DNA of 64,000 nt from Hysterangium stoloniferum (taxonomy: Eukaryota > Basidiomycota > Agaricomycetes > Hysterangiales > Hysterangiaceae). The position numbers and the translations under genes were made by a program. Under the pieces are notes generated by a model that saw only the letters and a program-made list of their open reading frames with translations, did no database searches and was not told the origin of the DNA. The DNA lies in assembly GCA_015178975.1 (NCBI GenBank), contig WHVD01000218.1:1-64000 (forward strand), read 5' to 3'. Shown here piece by piece: positions 10,530 through 22,616 of this stretch. Every line of letters begins with the position of its first letter. The stretch's first letter is position 1.

Positions 10530-12000
10530 TAACTATGTAAAATATACAATTTTTTATTAATATAATAAAGCTTTATAATTAACTTGATAATTTTTTTCAA
10601 TAAAAACAAACTTTATTTGATGCTGTGACCAAACAAATGCAATGTGAACGATGTGAATGTGTATTACAAAGCATGTGGGTGCTGTTGCCTAATGTTGCCT
10701 AAGGTAACATTCCCATGTCAGAGTGGGTTTATAAGGTCACCCATTGGCATGCCGCCATTCAAGTCATTCACTATCTGTGAAGGGTATGCATATATGCATA
10801 ATTGGACAGTGGATTATTATGCACATTATAGTACTATATTATCTAGTTTCTCTTTCTTTTCTTTAATTCCCTATATTCTTTGAGCATACCCATATTTCTT
10901 AGTTCGAAGTCTTGTGTATACCTATGGGCGCTCTCGGCGCCAAACGATAGACACTTTTTACCCAGCAGACACCACCTCGTAAACGGCCCAGACGTCGAAT
11001 AGTGAGAGGTGTCAAGGGTAACGTCTCAACTACCTATAAAGGTAGTGTTCTCTCGCATACTAACGTACTTTGGACTCGAACCGCGAAGGTCGAGTTCCAC
11101 TCTAAGGTCTTTGCGCTCGTCGACACTATAGTCGACTCGCGCTACTATCTCTTTACTTTAGATATTCAGCTTCTCGTTGATTATCTATCTTATGTCTAGC
11201 TACGAGTTGTACCATGAAGGTCAACTCTTTCATTCTTTCATTCTAGCCGTCAAGAGCAACTGTACAGTTGCTCTTGTGACGCATAGCGTGTCTCCTTACT
11301 AGTACTGCCAGTCTAGTAATCTATGGTATTGTACTGTACGGTCAATACCTGCTAATAGTAGTTGAATAAACACTATTCTTCGTATATTGAACGGTCAGAA
11401 TCTATCGACTCTTCACACTATCTGAAAAGAATAAGAAACCTTAAACTATGCCTGGGGTGGTTCCAACAACATTGCACTTCCTGGCTATACAGACTCTGAC
11501 ATATTTCCAGGAAGTGTCCAGAATATCCACTGGAAAATCCACCCAGAGATCTGGAACTTAACACTAAATAGTGCTTTACAATAGCTTAGTGATTAGAATA
11601 AAAATGTGATCCACCTTTTTTTATCTTGACCACATCTAATATACATATGTGCCTCGAAATTACACAATAACTTTGTTTCAGTTTGAATCTCCTTCTGAAT
11701 GCTTTAGTATGTATACTTGTAGCATAGTAGAGAAAAACCTCTCAGTGAATCTTTAATGCTGAAAGTAAGTGCTCAGATTGTCTGTCTGTTTGTATTACTT
11801 ATCATGTATATTCATAGCACTGAGTTGCTATTAATCATATATCCATCATAGCTACACCTTTATTCTGTTACACACTAATATGAGACTGAGATATACTACT
11901 AGGGTCTTGATTTCTAACACCTACTAGCCTATGGCTATGGCCCACCAAGCATACCTAAGCTGCTAGCTGATATTCATGTACTATGTGGACTGTCTCTACA
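10530..12000. other. Non-coding interval with two inverted repeats
   Basis: No convincing gene is seen. A 26-bp perfect palindrome lies at 11251-11276, and 10-bp perfect inverted arms CACTTCCTGG / CCAGGAAGTG lie around 11475 and 11508. Short ORFs (for example 10644-10883 and 11002-11199) have no family resemblance. Base composition changes near 10900, where CpGs become more frequent, suggesting a boundary between sequences of different origin. Confidence 0.45.
11251..11276. repeat. 26-bp perfect palindrome
   Basis: CAAGAGCAACTGT is followed directly by its reverse complement ACAGTTGCTCTTG with no spacer. On transcription it would form a 13-bp hairpin with essentially no loop. Flanks GT/GTGAC extend partial symmetry. 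Confidence 0.85.
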
Positions 12001-13505
12001 AGACCTTGTTTTGTTGGTCTAGATGGTACTGTACACATTAGTGCCCATCCCCATTTTCCTGATGTAGTATGTCTGGTATGATTGAGTGATAGCTGACACT
12101 GTAACATGAGTACTGCCCCTGGTTGTGGACAATACATACCTGGGCAATTACTGATATCATGTACCCATCTTTTCATGTAGGATAACTCGGGCATGCCCAT
12201 CTCATCTAGTGAAGAGGGCCTGTTGCAGATTCTGATGTCACAAGCCAAATTCATTGATTTTACACCATGGAGTAAAAGGCTGAACCTCTGAGACCTTCAA
12301 GCCAGGTGTAAAGTCTACAATGGTGTCCAGTAATCTCTGGATAGGTTAGGATATGTATCTCAGGCTGGCAGTACTGCTATCACAAGATCATAGATCAGCT
12401 GCAGCAAACTTTGGTTAGCACTCCCGGTTATTGTTGATCCTCAAAACAGATATGGATGTCAGAACGGGATAAGGAAATTGATGATGTAATCAGTTTTGAA
12501 ATGGTTCACTGTAGTATATATGTGAAAGTGTAAGCATAGGTCATTGCCATGTTCATTATTCTGTATGGTATGATATGGTTTGACTCTTTTTCCCGTGATT
12601 CAACTGTCCTATTGTCCATGTATCCATACATATCTTACCTCGAGTCCCTATCATTCGAGCTAGTTTTGTTCAGGGATAACTGGATGAACTTTTAGCCTTG
12701 TATGTAGTCTCAGCTTGTACTAGTCCGCAGTCAACGGATTTCAAGAAATGTGTGAAATTAGACCTGGTTAAGGTTAATAATATGAATTATTCTGGCTTAC
12801 CAGACTCAAATCTGCGCTGCATGCCAGTGGGTCAAAGGTCATGGAGCTGTGGCGTTTTCTGGGTTGCGAGAATATATAACTCTGTACATACGTGTAGGTA
12901 GCCCATTAGACAGCTTTGAGACAGCTTGAATGGCATCAAAAGTAAAACATTTCCATATTCTCGAATATCGTTCGTCAGAGTGCAGTGTAACTCAATACCG
13001 ACTAGACACATCCCACTCCTCACGGTTTTGTTTCCAAACAGCTACACAAGTAATAGTAACTAAATGTATCCCTACACGCCATTCCATCAATTCGCCGCTC
13101 ATTTCAGTCCATCTGGAATCATGTTCTCGTGTGCCAGGCCTGCATTAACCATAGCTAATACCCCATACCCCATGTCCCATATCCCATATCCCTCACTCCC
13201 CTGATCACCTCTCACAGCCTCCTGTCCAGAGAATTATCCGTTTTCCCTCTCCCCACGCTTTAGTGATCCCCCGATATCATATGAAGAATGTATGTGAATT
13301 CTATCACCACCCTGCTGGGAGGGATGGTGGGCGTTCATTCGCGGCTTTGGAATGATTCTTGTTGAATTCTAAATTATAAAGTTGTGTGCTTACCTGGATC
13401 AGATTTACACTTATGAGTATCGCACCGCAATGAGAGGACAACATTGCATTATTGTCGACCACTGTCAATGTGTTGTATGTATGCTCGGACCCCACAGGAA
13501 AAATA
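12000..13505. repeat. T-S direct repeat, copy 1
   Basis: A ~1.5 kb sequence made of two parts. T (12000-12480) shares landmarks such as GTAAAAGGCTGAAC and GTACTGCTATCACAA with 16500-16929, 27430-27890 and 46560-47030. S (12550-13505) shares AGTCAACGGATTTCAAGAAA and GCTTACCTGGATC with 23811-24720, 43300-43935 and, in more diverged form, 27955-28925 and 47060-48095. ORFs on both strands are shared among copies but look like no known family. The repeats flank the F-box genes. Confidence 0.8.
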
Positions 13506-14338
13506 CACGAAATATGGAAAACGAAAAGAAAGTGAATCAAAGCTTTATCTCACAGGCTGTACTAATCATTGCATATCCTCTGCTCGTTTATTTTTCTGCT
13601 CATCCTAGCAATGACTATTGATATAGAAAATAAAATGTACAAAATCAAAGTATAGTATTCGAAGCTCACGGTCACCTCTATCTAGATCTAGAGACCTGAT
13701 TTCGAGCTTGGTATAGATGGTACTATTGGGAACTTGCGCAGACCACAGTAGATATTAGAATATAACCTGGCTTCTATCTATGAGTAAACTACTGGGGATT
13801 ATATATGTCTATGGGGAGAAGGTTCTGGAAGGGATGACAGAGATATTACTAAAGCTATGTTAAGTATGTTCCAAGATATTCTATAATATTCTAGGAATGT
13901 CAGGTTGATTACCAACAGGTACTTGCTTACTTCCTAGGCTGTTAATACTTACTGCAATTGTGTGTATGGAGATATGTACTCAGATGGCAGGGATGCCACA
14001 TCCAGAGTTGTGATCATCGTCATCAAGGTTTGGCAGTTAATGAGTATAATCTAACCCCCGTCGTGATCCTACTAACCTGACTTAGTCGCAACTCACCTAG
14101 AGTGCTGTGCCAGCAAAGAGAATTTGAAGGCTTAGGTCTGAGATAAAAGTATTCACAGACGGCGGATTGCGACCTTACTGAGTCCACGGATCAAATATTT
14201 TAATCTACCTCACAAGAGGCAAACCCATTTCCATTACAATGGAAACCATGAACAAACACGCAACTGGGCTGCTCAAGAGTCAAGCATTGGATTAAAAATC
14301 AATTTATTGTTTGGTATTTATATGAATGACAACAGAAT
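13506..14338. other. Intergenic DNA downstream of the F-box pseudogene
   Basis: No gene is seen. Parts recur downstream of the other two F-box genes, including ATCTAGATCTAGAGACCTGA (13682-13701, 24898-24917, 44112-44131). Sequence between about 13720 and 14090 is found only in this copy, the others being shorter. Confidence 0.6.
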
Positions 14339-16067
14339 TTAGAATCGCCTCTCACAGTTCTTGATGTAGAAACCTGCGTATTCCCTTATGTCCGGATAGG
14401 GACACAGGGTAAGTAAATCTTGAATCTCTCTCTGAGGGTGGCCTCCTTGAGCGCCAAGTTCCACTGCTCCCGGGTCAAAGAATCAATATACACGAGGGAT
14501 TCGTGTTCCATTATTTTACTGATGAGGTATTGCGTTTGAAACAGATCACATTCCTCATCCAGGACGAAATCCGCCTCCAACCGAACGAGATGGTTCAGCT
14601 TGAAGAGACAGCTGACTAGTCTATCTGCCAAGTGACACTAACATCGGCGTTGATATTATTGTACGTGAGCTCAATGCCTTGAAATAGACGTACTGGTTCA
14701 ATAGGGACGAGTCGTACCATATCACATAAGGAATCTGAAGGTGTTGGATGTGTGGGGCAGCCTCAACAAAACGTTTGAATACCTCCAAATCCATACGAAG
14801 GGCATTGAAGACACATAATGAAGTCATCACTTGGAGGGTGGGTAGGCATTCCTCTGAGATTGAACATTCCAAGTATTCTATTTGCTGAGCAATATCCAAG
14901 GGAAACCCGTTGCCGAAAGGGCCAACATGGGATTTGAAGCCAAGTACTAGGGAACGAAGTCGAGACAGGGTCTGTGGCTGGATGAAACCTGAGTAGTTGT
15001 TCAGAGTGCGAATTTGTAAATGTTCAATAGTTTGATGCTTGTGGAGGAAGGTTGTGAAGGGGCTCTCTTCGCATGTTGTGGAAGTAGTGGCCCAATGCGG
15101 CATCATCATCTGGGAATTCTGGGAATAATTTCGTATCCCCTTCGAGTGTTAATTTAACCAAGGAAGGCCAATATCCACGTTGCCAGATTACCAAAAAGTC
15201 AAAATTGGCCGGCTTTGGCACAAAACGTAGGTGTAGATGCTTCAATATTGTAAATTGGATTATCCAATCAACGAGACTATCAGATTCATGGTGCCAAGGG
15301 ACATTATCGATGGTTAGGCAAAACGTCGTAATATTGGGAAATTTTCCTAACTGATTATGTGAAAGGATTTACGACAAGGTGAACAGATTATGGCAGGCTT
15401 ACTGGGGAAATAGGGGGAAGATTCACAGGCACCGTTATTTTCTCTTTGAATAGAAATTCTCTTAAGTTTTGGTTCCCTAAGTCAAAATAGAATTCATCCA
15501 TATTGTTTCGTTGCCCAAGGCTCTTGAACAGAGATTCGAAGGCATATCCAACGGGTAGCTTGGACCCCCATCGAAAACAGCGCAGACGTGTCATATGCTT
15601 TACGGCGTCAGCGAGCGCCAACACACACTCCTCGTAGACCTCTCGTTTATCCAATGAATTGAAAGATGGTGGTGAGAAAGATGGGATAATAGAGGGGAAG
15701 GATGTGATAGAGTTACAGTTCTCAAAATTGTCACAGTCTGGGATAGCTTTACAAGTGCTCCAGCTGTGCTCAGATGCAACCGCCTCGTTAATTAATTTGA
15801 GTGACCGAGTTCTCGCAGCGAGATAAGGATTAGAAGCAATCAATTGCCATATGTCGATTCGGAGAGGTCACACCGGATGTGGATAAAGTCGAGCCACGAC
15901 GGAACGATTATGCTGTGGAAAACCTCCGATGCTTGCGCCAAACTCAAAAGATCACAATGCTCCTCGATGTGAGAGACAATCATAACGACAACTTCTACAG
16001 GACGAGTGAAAAGCGGTCGGTTGAACACAGGAACTGCTGGTTTTGTGGATGGACATGTTACAGACAT
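14339..16067 (-). pseudogene. F-box/LRR-like protein pseudogene (F-box copy 1)
   Basis: This is a decayed paralog of the intact F-box genes at 25.3-27.0 kb and 44.5-46.2 kb. It starts at ATG 16067 (MSVTCPSTKPAVP) with the F-box (LFTRPVEVVVMIVSHIEE, DLLSLAQASEVF). By comparison with the intact copies it has a 1-nt deletion near 15867, a 2-nt deletion near 15080, a 1-nt deletion near 14700 and another indel near 14390; each shifts the frame, so no full-length protein is possible. Intron 1 and the GTACGT ... TCTTCAAG intron 2 are preserved. It lies between T-S repeat copies. Confidence 0.9.
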
Positions 16068-16489
16068 GGGGGCAAAACAATGTGCTAGCAAACAATCCTG
16101 CGAACGGCAAGCAGCTACACAGCCAATATATATCACCTCCGAGATCCCGTAATTATAACCATTATGTAAAGGCTTCCATCAGCTTGAAGCAAAGGCGATC
16201 AGCCGATTTGACTCACTCAATTAGAAGGAGCGCACGAGAACTCCAAAAGCTTGCCGAGAGGATGTAACATGTTCACCTTCAAATACTCTCTATTCTCTCA
16301 GGCTTATTATGAGCCGGGAAATACTGAAAGCCATGCACAAGCTGGAGCTGTAAGCATGCTAGCAGATATATGCTGTGGTAAAGTCCTTTGGTGAGCCAAA
16401 GCAAGTACCCATAACATAGCTGCAGTTTATGGGTGAAATAAAAAAGAAATTGGGAATGTTCAGGGTGTACCATTGATGACACAACCTGC

Positions 16490-16929
16490 CATACATATGT
16501 TGCAGGACATCAGAAGATAGTATATCTGGTATAGTTCAGGGTAGCTGACATTGTAGCATGCACACTCACTCTAAGTGGTTGTAGACAATACACATCTGAA
16601 TCTGGCTAATTTACTTGTGTTCTTATTTTTCCCTGCAGGGTAGTTGGGTATACTCATCCAATGCAGAGTGAAAGATGCTATGAGAACTTTAAGGATTCAG
16701 TCCTACACTCTGTTGTGGAATCTGATGTCACAAGCCAAATTCCATGATTTTACACTTTCATTGCATGGAGTAAAAGGCTGAACATCTGTGACTTTCAAGC
16801 CAAGTGTGGAGTCTACCATGGTGTCCAGTAGTCTGGATGATGCATCTTAAGGCTCATAGTACTGCTATCACAAAACCATAGATTAGCTTGATTAGCACTC
16901 CTCATTAATATTCATTCTTGACACATGTA
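16490..16929. repeat. T repeat, copy 2 (interrupted by Tc1 insertion)
   Basis: The sequence matches T at 27430-27890 and 46560-47030 and is broken at TTCTTGACACATG by a Tc1 element at 16930. It resumes at 19271 as CTACCTGATGTTGGAGCAGG, matching CTTCCCGATGTCGGAGCGGG at 27887-27906. Confidence 0.85.
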
Positions 16930-18529
16930 CAGTAGGCAACAAAACTGTTTGGATGTTTCTTTGTTTTGAACAGATCCTTTAGCATTAGCCCAAATTAAAT
17001 TCTAAAAATTCTGAATAAATTATGATAGATGCTCTAATATCACTAAATGTTGATTACATAACCATGATGTCATATGTCCATTTATGGTGATGTAATAATA
17101 GGATTAATGAAGCTTGTACATCCAAACAGTTTTGTTGCCAAGACTCACAGAGCAAAGAAGTGGTCTAAAAATATTCATGATCACATGACTTTACTTCCAC
17201 AACCTAAAACCTAACCTTAAACCCCAAAGTCACATGATTTGTTCATATTCAAGTATAAATACAAGGCCTTTTAGCATGCTTATCCCCACAATTCACTATG
17301 CACACAATTCTCCCTGCTATTCATGAACACATCATTACTCTGCCCCTCTCTAATGTCTTTGGGCACTCTATTCATCAGACCACTGGTGTTAGTATTGGAA
17401 CTATCTCAAAAATGCACTCTAAATACTGTCCTGAGGCTTTCAAGTCCTCTGGTGGTCATCCAACTAAGCTTACATATGCTGATATCAGCTATGCTAAGCA
17501 TCTCATTTGCAGGCAGAAATCTGATAATGCAGTGCAAGTTACCAAGTCTCTTCAGGATGTCACAAATAAGTCCCTCTCCTCCCAAACTGTTTGTCATGTC
17601 TTACACAAGGCTGGCCTAAAACCTGTGGTGAAGAAGAAGTGCCCTCTTCTGAGATGATCTCACAGGAGGGAGAGGCTACAGTGGGCAAAGAGACATCAGA
17701 AGTACACTCTGGAGGACTGGAAGAGAGTTTTATTCTCTTATGAGACCAAAATCAATCATCTTGGGTCAGATAGAAGGAAGTGGGTGTAGAAAAGGTGGTG
17801 GGAGGGGTTGACTGACAGGCAGGTGGAGGGAACATTGAAGTTTGGTGGTGGTAGTGTGATGATGTGGGGCTGCATACTTTGGGAAGGCATTGGATATGCC
17901 ACTAGAATTGAAGGGAAGATGGATTCACAGCTTTACTGCTCCATCTTGGAGGATGAACTTCAGTAATCCCTTGAGTTTTACAAAAAAACTCCATCTGATA
18001 TCATCTTCTAGCAGGATAATGATCCAAAGCATACTAGCAAACTAGCTCAAAAGTGGTTTGATGACCATGGCTACACTGTTATGAAATAGCCAGCACAGTC
18101 TCCAGATCTAAACCCTTGAAAAGGAGGCTAGCTGACTATGAAACACCACCTAGTGAAGTGGAGAAGCTTTGGGAGCACTGTCAAGTGGAATGGGAAAAGA
18201 TACCAAAGGAGGTGAGTCAAAACTTGATAGAGAGTATGCCTAGAAGAGTAGAAGTTGTAATTAAGGCCAAGGGAGGGTATACCAAGTACTAGTTTAGTAT
18301 ATAGGGTTTATAAAATACAGGCAACAAAACCGTTCGGATGTACAAGCTTCATCAATCCTATTATTACATCACCATAAATGGACATATGACATCATGGTTA
18401 TGTAATCAACATCTAGTGATATTAGAGCATCTATCATAATTTATTCAGAATTTTTATAATTTATTTTGGGCTAATGCTAAAGGATCTTTTCAAAACAAAG
18501 AAACATCTGAATGGTTTTGTTGCCTACTG
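16930..18529 (+). mobile_element. Tc1/mariner element (1.6 kb) with TA target duplication
   Basis: Terminal inverted repeats begin CAGTAGGCAACAAAACTGTT on the left; the right end reads as the complement. The inverted similarity extends well over 150 bp on each side. TA precedes it at 16928-16929, and on the right TA is split by a later LTR insertion (T at 18530, A at 19271). Empty sites in T copies at 27876-27890 confirm the boundaries. It carries a decayed transposase on the plus strand. Confidence 0.93.
17298..18292 (+). pseudogene. Tc1/mariner transposase pseudogene
   Basis: The frame starts MHTILPAIHEHIITLP at 17298; helix-turn-helix residues follow (GVSIGTISKMHSKYCPEAF, GGHPTKLTYADI). 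It stops at TGA 17655-17657, but reading on in the same frame gives the DDE-domain landmarks GGGSVMMWGC, QDNDPKHTSK and PAQSPDLNP, interrupted by several TGA/TAG codons. The glutamate-bearing segment after DLNP is lost by a deletion. C-terminal GGYTKY and TAG at 18290-18292 match the second Tc1 copy. The stop codons (mostly TGG to TAG or CGA to TGA type) suggest C-to-T decay. It acts by cut-and-paste when intact. Confidence 0.9.
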
Positions 18530-18530
18530 T

Positions 18531-19265
18531 TGTTAAGAACTGAAAACTGACTAATGTCGGTGGGCTGACGGGGACCGATCGGAAGGACTTGGCTTCAGCT
18601 CATGTGCTGTGCCCTTGCAGTTATCCATCGGGTGTCCTTAAATTTCAGGCGGGCGAAGACTAGTCCTAACGAATACCTCTTGGCAAAACTACTGATCGGA
18701 AATGAGGGATAAGTCGAGTGTCAGGCCAAGGGGTCAGGGACTGAGAGTGGGCGAGCACACGTGAAGGCAAATAGGGGAGTACTTAGTATGAGACTACTAG
18801 AGGCGTAAGAGGGTATTCTGAGTCGATCTTCTGATTGCCTTGTAACTACAACTACAACTGATTCATATACAAGTATTTGGTATCTAAAAAATACTAACTA
18901 GGAGAAGAGCAGAAAATGGTATTGACAAATAAACTTGACTAGGAACGGGAAGGTTACGATTAGTTCAGAGGCCATACATTAACCGAGAGCGGGATTACGA
19001 GAAAAGGAGAAAAAGTCCGAGAGTTACAAGTATTTCTAGACATGTGTGAAACATAGAGTAGAATGGATCAAAAGGGACATATCAGAGTTTAACCAGATAG
19101 TATGAGTATATTTGACGGGGGCATAAACAGAGTTTGATCACCGCGAAGGCATACATCAGTGTCAGGAAACCGACGGCTTCTGATGTGAAAACTTGAGCGA
19201 TGACTTGAATTGTTGATAGGTGGCGATAACCTCGGGAACCATCAGGTTGAAACACAGTTGTAACA
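18531..19265 (-). repeat. Diverged solo LTR (minus orientation) with TSD ACTGT
   Basis: The copy runs from TGTTAAGAACTGAAAACTGA to AACACAGTTGTAACA, the reverse of the 723-bp LTR family. The 5 bp before (18526-18530) and after (19266-19270) are both ACTGT, so it is a complete solo LTR. CpG sites of the younger copies are frequently TG or CA here. It split the right TIR/TA junction of the Tc1 element at 16930. Confidence 0.93.
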
Positions 19266-19320
19266 ACTGTACTACCTGATGTTGGAGCAGGATGCACCCA
19301 ACTTTGGGATTGTTATGTCA

Positions 19321-19715
19321 TGACAGCTATCTAAATGTCCAGAAGCAATGAGGAAGCTCTGGCATGAAAATAAAATGACATATCTGAGGAATGGGAGATG
19401 GAGGGTAGCCATGGGTACAAATGCATGTCCTATGCTCATCATTCCTAAACTTCCAAAAGCTGATACAAAATTGTGAATACACACTGGAACACACACAAGT
19501 TAGCAACACCCTTACCAGATATTGAGGCTATTCTGAGGAACATTGTGTGGGATATGTATCATAGTTTAATAGATGGGAAGGATGCATATGAGCAGATCTG
19601 GGTGGTGCCCAAGCATGTCCACAGGACATTGTTTACATCTCCTGACAGCACTATGGAAAGTCTAATGTTACAGATTGGTGATTGCCATGGACCATCCACT
19701 TACCAGACACTGATG
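19321..19715 (+). pseudogene. Ty3/gypsy reverse transcriptase fragment
   Basis: A short RT piece from another gypsy lineage: a decayed lead-in (RKLWHENKMTYLRNGRWRVA, CPMLIIPKLPKAD) with stops, then NTHKLATPLPDIEAIL, DGKDAYEQIWVVPKHVHRTL and QIGDCHGPSTYQTLMN, which correspond to the RT palm up to the motif before YxDD. The catalytic YxDD segment and everything after are absent; unrelated Pro-rich sequence follows. Only the fragment from the fingers and palm remains, flanked by the T repeat on the left. Confidence 0.75.
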
Positions 19716-19719
19716 AACT

Positions 19720-20293
19720 GTCAGGACCCATTCCCGGGAACTCCACAACAGAGTATCATCTGGATATTATATTAGGTTCTGAACCACCTTCCGGACCAGT
19801 ATCAAGATCCAGAATCCACCAGAACCCATCCCTCATCCCTCAAGTCCCCTTTGACCCACATCCCATTCTGTCAGTCTGCCCCCAACTAGACACCTTCTGT
19901 TATGACCCAGAAAACCCACCAGACTCCAGACTCCACCCTATATACACCCGACACTCTGTATCTCATGGACCAGTCACTGGACTCCAACCAGACTCCTAAG
20001 ATGGAAGAAAAGTGGGATAGTATGAAAGAGAATAAATGGGGAGCTAGAATCTGCAGAAATCCCCAATATGTATGATATGGAAAGGGCAATCATAGTCATA
20101 TGGGAAGTTGGAAGTCCAATGTGGAACCAAACACCTGACACTTCAAGAGAAACAAATTGAGGAAGAATGAAAATACTATTCCAAGCCAATGTAAGGATGT
20201 TATTATTGATCCACAAGTAAGTATTTAGTGAAATTCCAAAAGGAGACTAACCTATGTTTTTTAGGTTCCATGAATTTACAAATGTATATAATG
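19720..20293. other. Non-coding interval
   Basis: A Pro/Ser-rich open frame (19682-19999) has no family resemblance. The part 20027-20220 is similar to 22665-22850 (GAATAAA ... ATTCCAAG ... ATTATTATTGATCCAC), a ~190-bp dispersed repeat on either side of the second Tc1 element. Confidence 0.5.
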
Positions 20294-20533
20294 TACAGTG
20301 AGGGACAAAACCCTTCCAATGATTTTTGATTGTGCAAAGATTCTTGAATAACTCAAGAACTACTGTAGATACAGACCTGAAATTTGGAGGTTGGTTAGGT
20401 CTATATGTTATCTATATGCCGTTAAAATATTATGATGTAAGCATTAGTATTTCCCACACTATAAATAAAACACTAATAAAATCACATTGGGAGGGTTTTG
20501 TCCCGGGTATAAAAAAAATACAAATTAAACAAT

Positions 20534-21537
20534 CTAGTACTTGGTATAGCCTCCCTTGGCCTTCAAAACAGCCTCAACCCTTCTAGGCATACTCTCTATC
20601 AAGTTCTGACAAGTAGAGGCAGGGATCTTCTCCCACTCTGTCTGAACCCTCTGCCACAACTCATGAATACTCTTGGGTGCCACCCAGCCTCCTTTTGAGG
20701 TAATACCAGAGGTGTTCAATTGGATTAAGGTCAGCAGACTGAGGTGGCCATACCATGACCACCAATCCATTGTCTTTAAACCAATTGGTGGCCTTTTTGC
20801 TCTTGTGTTTGGGGTCATTGTCTTGCTGAAAGACCACATTCCCTGTGTTCTTGCCATAATACTCCATGATTTCTTGAAGTTCATCTTCCATAATGCTAAC
20901 ATAAAGGTCAGCATCCATCCTTCCATCAATTTTGGTGGAATATCCTGGTCCTTCCCACAACATACAGCCTCACAACATCAGATTTCCTCCTCCAAACCTG
21001 ATTGTACCCTCAGCCACCCTATCACTGAGCCCCTCTCCTGCCCTTTTCCACACCTACTTCCTCCCATCTGACTCCAAACAATTGATTTTTGTCTCATCTA
21101 ACCAAACAGCCCTCTTCCAATCATCCACAGTCCAGTCCTTGTGTGCCAGAGCAGAGTCCATCCTTGCCTTCCTATGCCTCTTAGTGAGTAAAGGCCTTTT
21201 CTCTCCACCACAGCCCTCATTCCAGCCTTCTTGAGTGCTCTATGAACAGTCTTCACTGAAATAGACTCTCCAGTCATATTTTGAAGGATTTTGGTCACCT
21301 CAGTGGCATGTTCTGCCTTCTGAGAAGTGATTTGTTAGAGGGAATAATGAATATCTGAGGGAGAAAGCTTCCATGGATGGCCACCAGGTGCTTTGGCAAG
21401 TGATGGGCAATGGGTAAAGTGAATTCTGGATATAATAAACAGATCTCTGCCAGTGATTGCAGAGATCTGAGAAGTAGATGTGCCCTTATTGAGCAAAATA
21501 AGAATGTGGCAACCTGAGGAGGAGTAAGAGCTTTCAT
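20534..21537 (-). pseudogene. Tc1/mariner transposase (frameshifted)
   Basis: The gene starts MKALTPPQVATFLF at ATG 21537 and ends GGYTKY, TAG 20534-20536. N-terminal helix-turn-helix sequence lies in several frames, then VTKILQNMTGESISVKTVHR. The catalytic domain shows D in LDETKIN (near 21100), D in QQDNDPKHKS and E in NPIEHLWYYL; the last two are exactly 34 residues apart (DD34E), as in Tc1. Frameshifts near 21470, 21300, 21190 and 20690, and G-to-A type stops (for example a TAG in GRK*VWK), break it. Less decayed than the copy at 17.3 kb; both end in the same GGYTKY motif. Confidence 0.9.
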
Positions 21538-21765
21538 GGTGTAGAATGTTGAGTTGTGGGGATGTTGTTGAACTAAAAAGTGAACAGCTATATATATATC
21601 TAATTTTGACAGGTCACATGATTAAACAAAACCTTATTTGCTGATAATCAATAAGGTTTTGTGTTAATCATGTGACTGGGACAAAACCCTTCCAATGTGA
21701 TTTTATTATTATTTTATTTATAGCATGGGAAATACTAATGCTTATGTCATAATATTTTAAGGGCG

Positions 21766-22488
21766 TGTTACGACCGTGTCGTAACCCTTCGCAAACCGAC
21801 GGCCCCCGATGGAATACCCTCGTTATACGTCTCCGACAATACAACACCTCGGAAGCCGTTGGACCCCCGACGCTGACGTATGCTCTCCGGTCAATCAAAC
21901 CCGACTACGCCTTTCTGTCTGGTTATGTTTTGATATGTCCTTTTCATCATGTTGATCCGTCTCATCTTATGTCCCACATATGTCTAACTATATTTGTAGT
22001 CCTCGAACTATTTCCTTTTATCGTAATTTCCATTCTCGGTTATCATCGGCCTCCGAACTAATCATAAACTTCCTGTTCCTAGTCAAGCTTATTGTTAATG
22101 CCGTTTTCCGCCCTCCTCCCCATTAGTACTTTCTAGATGCCTGTTACTTGTATATGAACTCGCTGTAATTGTAGTTACTAGGCAATCAGAATATCGACTC
22201 AGAATACCCTCATACGTCTGTAGCAGTCTCATACTAGGAGAATCTCTCTTCCGCCTTCGCGTGCGCTCGCCCACTCTCGGCCCCGACCCCTTGGCCCGAC
22301 ACCTGACTTGTCCTTCGGTTCCGATCGGTATCTTGCCGAAAAGTTCTTCTTAGGATTTAGTCTTCGCCTGTCCGAAATTTAAGGACAACCTACGGAAATT
22401 TGCGAGGGTGCAGCATATAAGCTGAAGCCAAGTCCTTCCGATCGGTCCCCGTCAGCCACCGACATTAGTCAGTTTCTAGTTCTTAACA
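21766..22488 (+). repeat. Solo LTR (723 bp) with TSD GGGCG, inserted in the Tc1 element
   Basis: The ends TGTTACGACC and TTCTTAACA are the LTR termini. GGGCG is present at 21761-21765 and 22489-22493. No internal element sequence is present, so it is a solo LTR left by LTR-LTR recombination. It is nearly identical to the element A LTR at 2786-3508, which implies a recent insertion. Confidence 0.97.
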
Positions 22489-22616
22489 GGGCGTATAGAT
22501 AACATGTAGACCTAACCAACCACCAAATTTCAGGTCTGTATCTACAGTGGTTCTTGAGTTATTCAAGAATCTTTGCACAACTAAAAATCATTGGAAGGGT
22601 TTTGTCCCTCACTGTA

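Larger units (their letters stand above)
20296..22614 (-). mobile_element. Tc1/mariner element with an LTR inserted in it
   Basis: The left end CAGTGAGGGACAAAACCCTT (20296) and right end AAGGGTTTTGTCCCTCACTG (22614) are exact inverted repeats; inverted similarity continues for about 200 bp. TA flanks both sides (20294-20295, 22615-22616). Without the 723-bp LTR and its 5-bp duplication (21766-22493) the element is about 1.59 kb, usual for Tc1. Its transposase is on the minus strand. Confidence 0.94.

Noticed and set aside
13676-13730. Structured RNA candidate around ATCTAGATCTAGA with complementary arms
   Set aside because: The copy at 44100 changes one arm (AGTTACATC) without compensating change, so pairing is not conserved.
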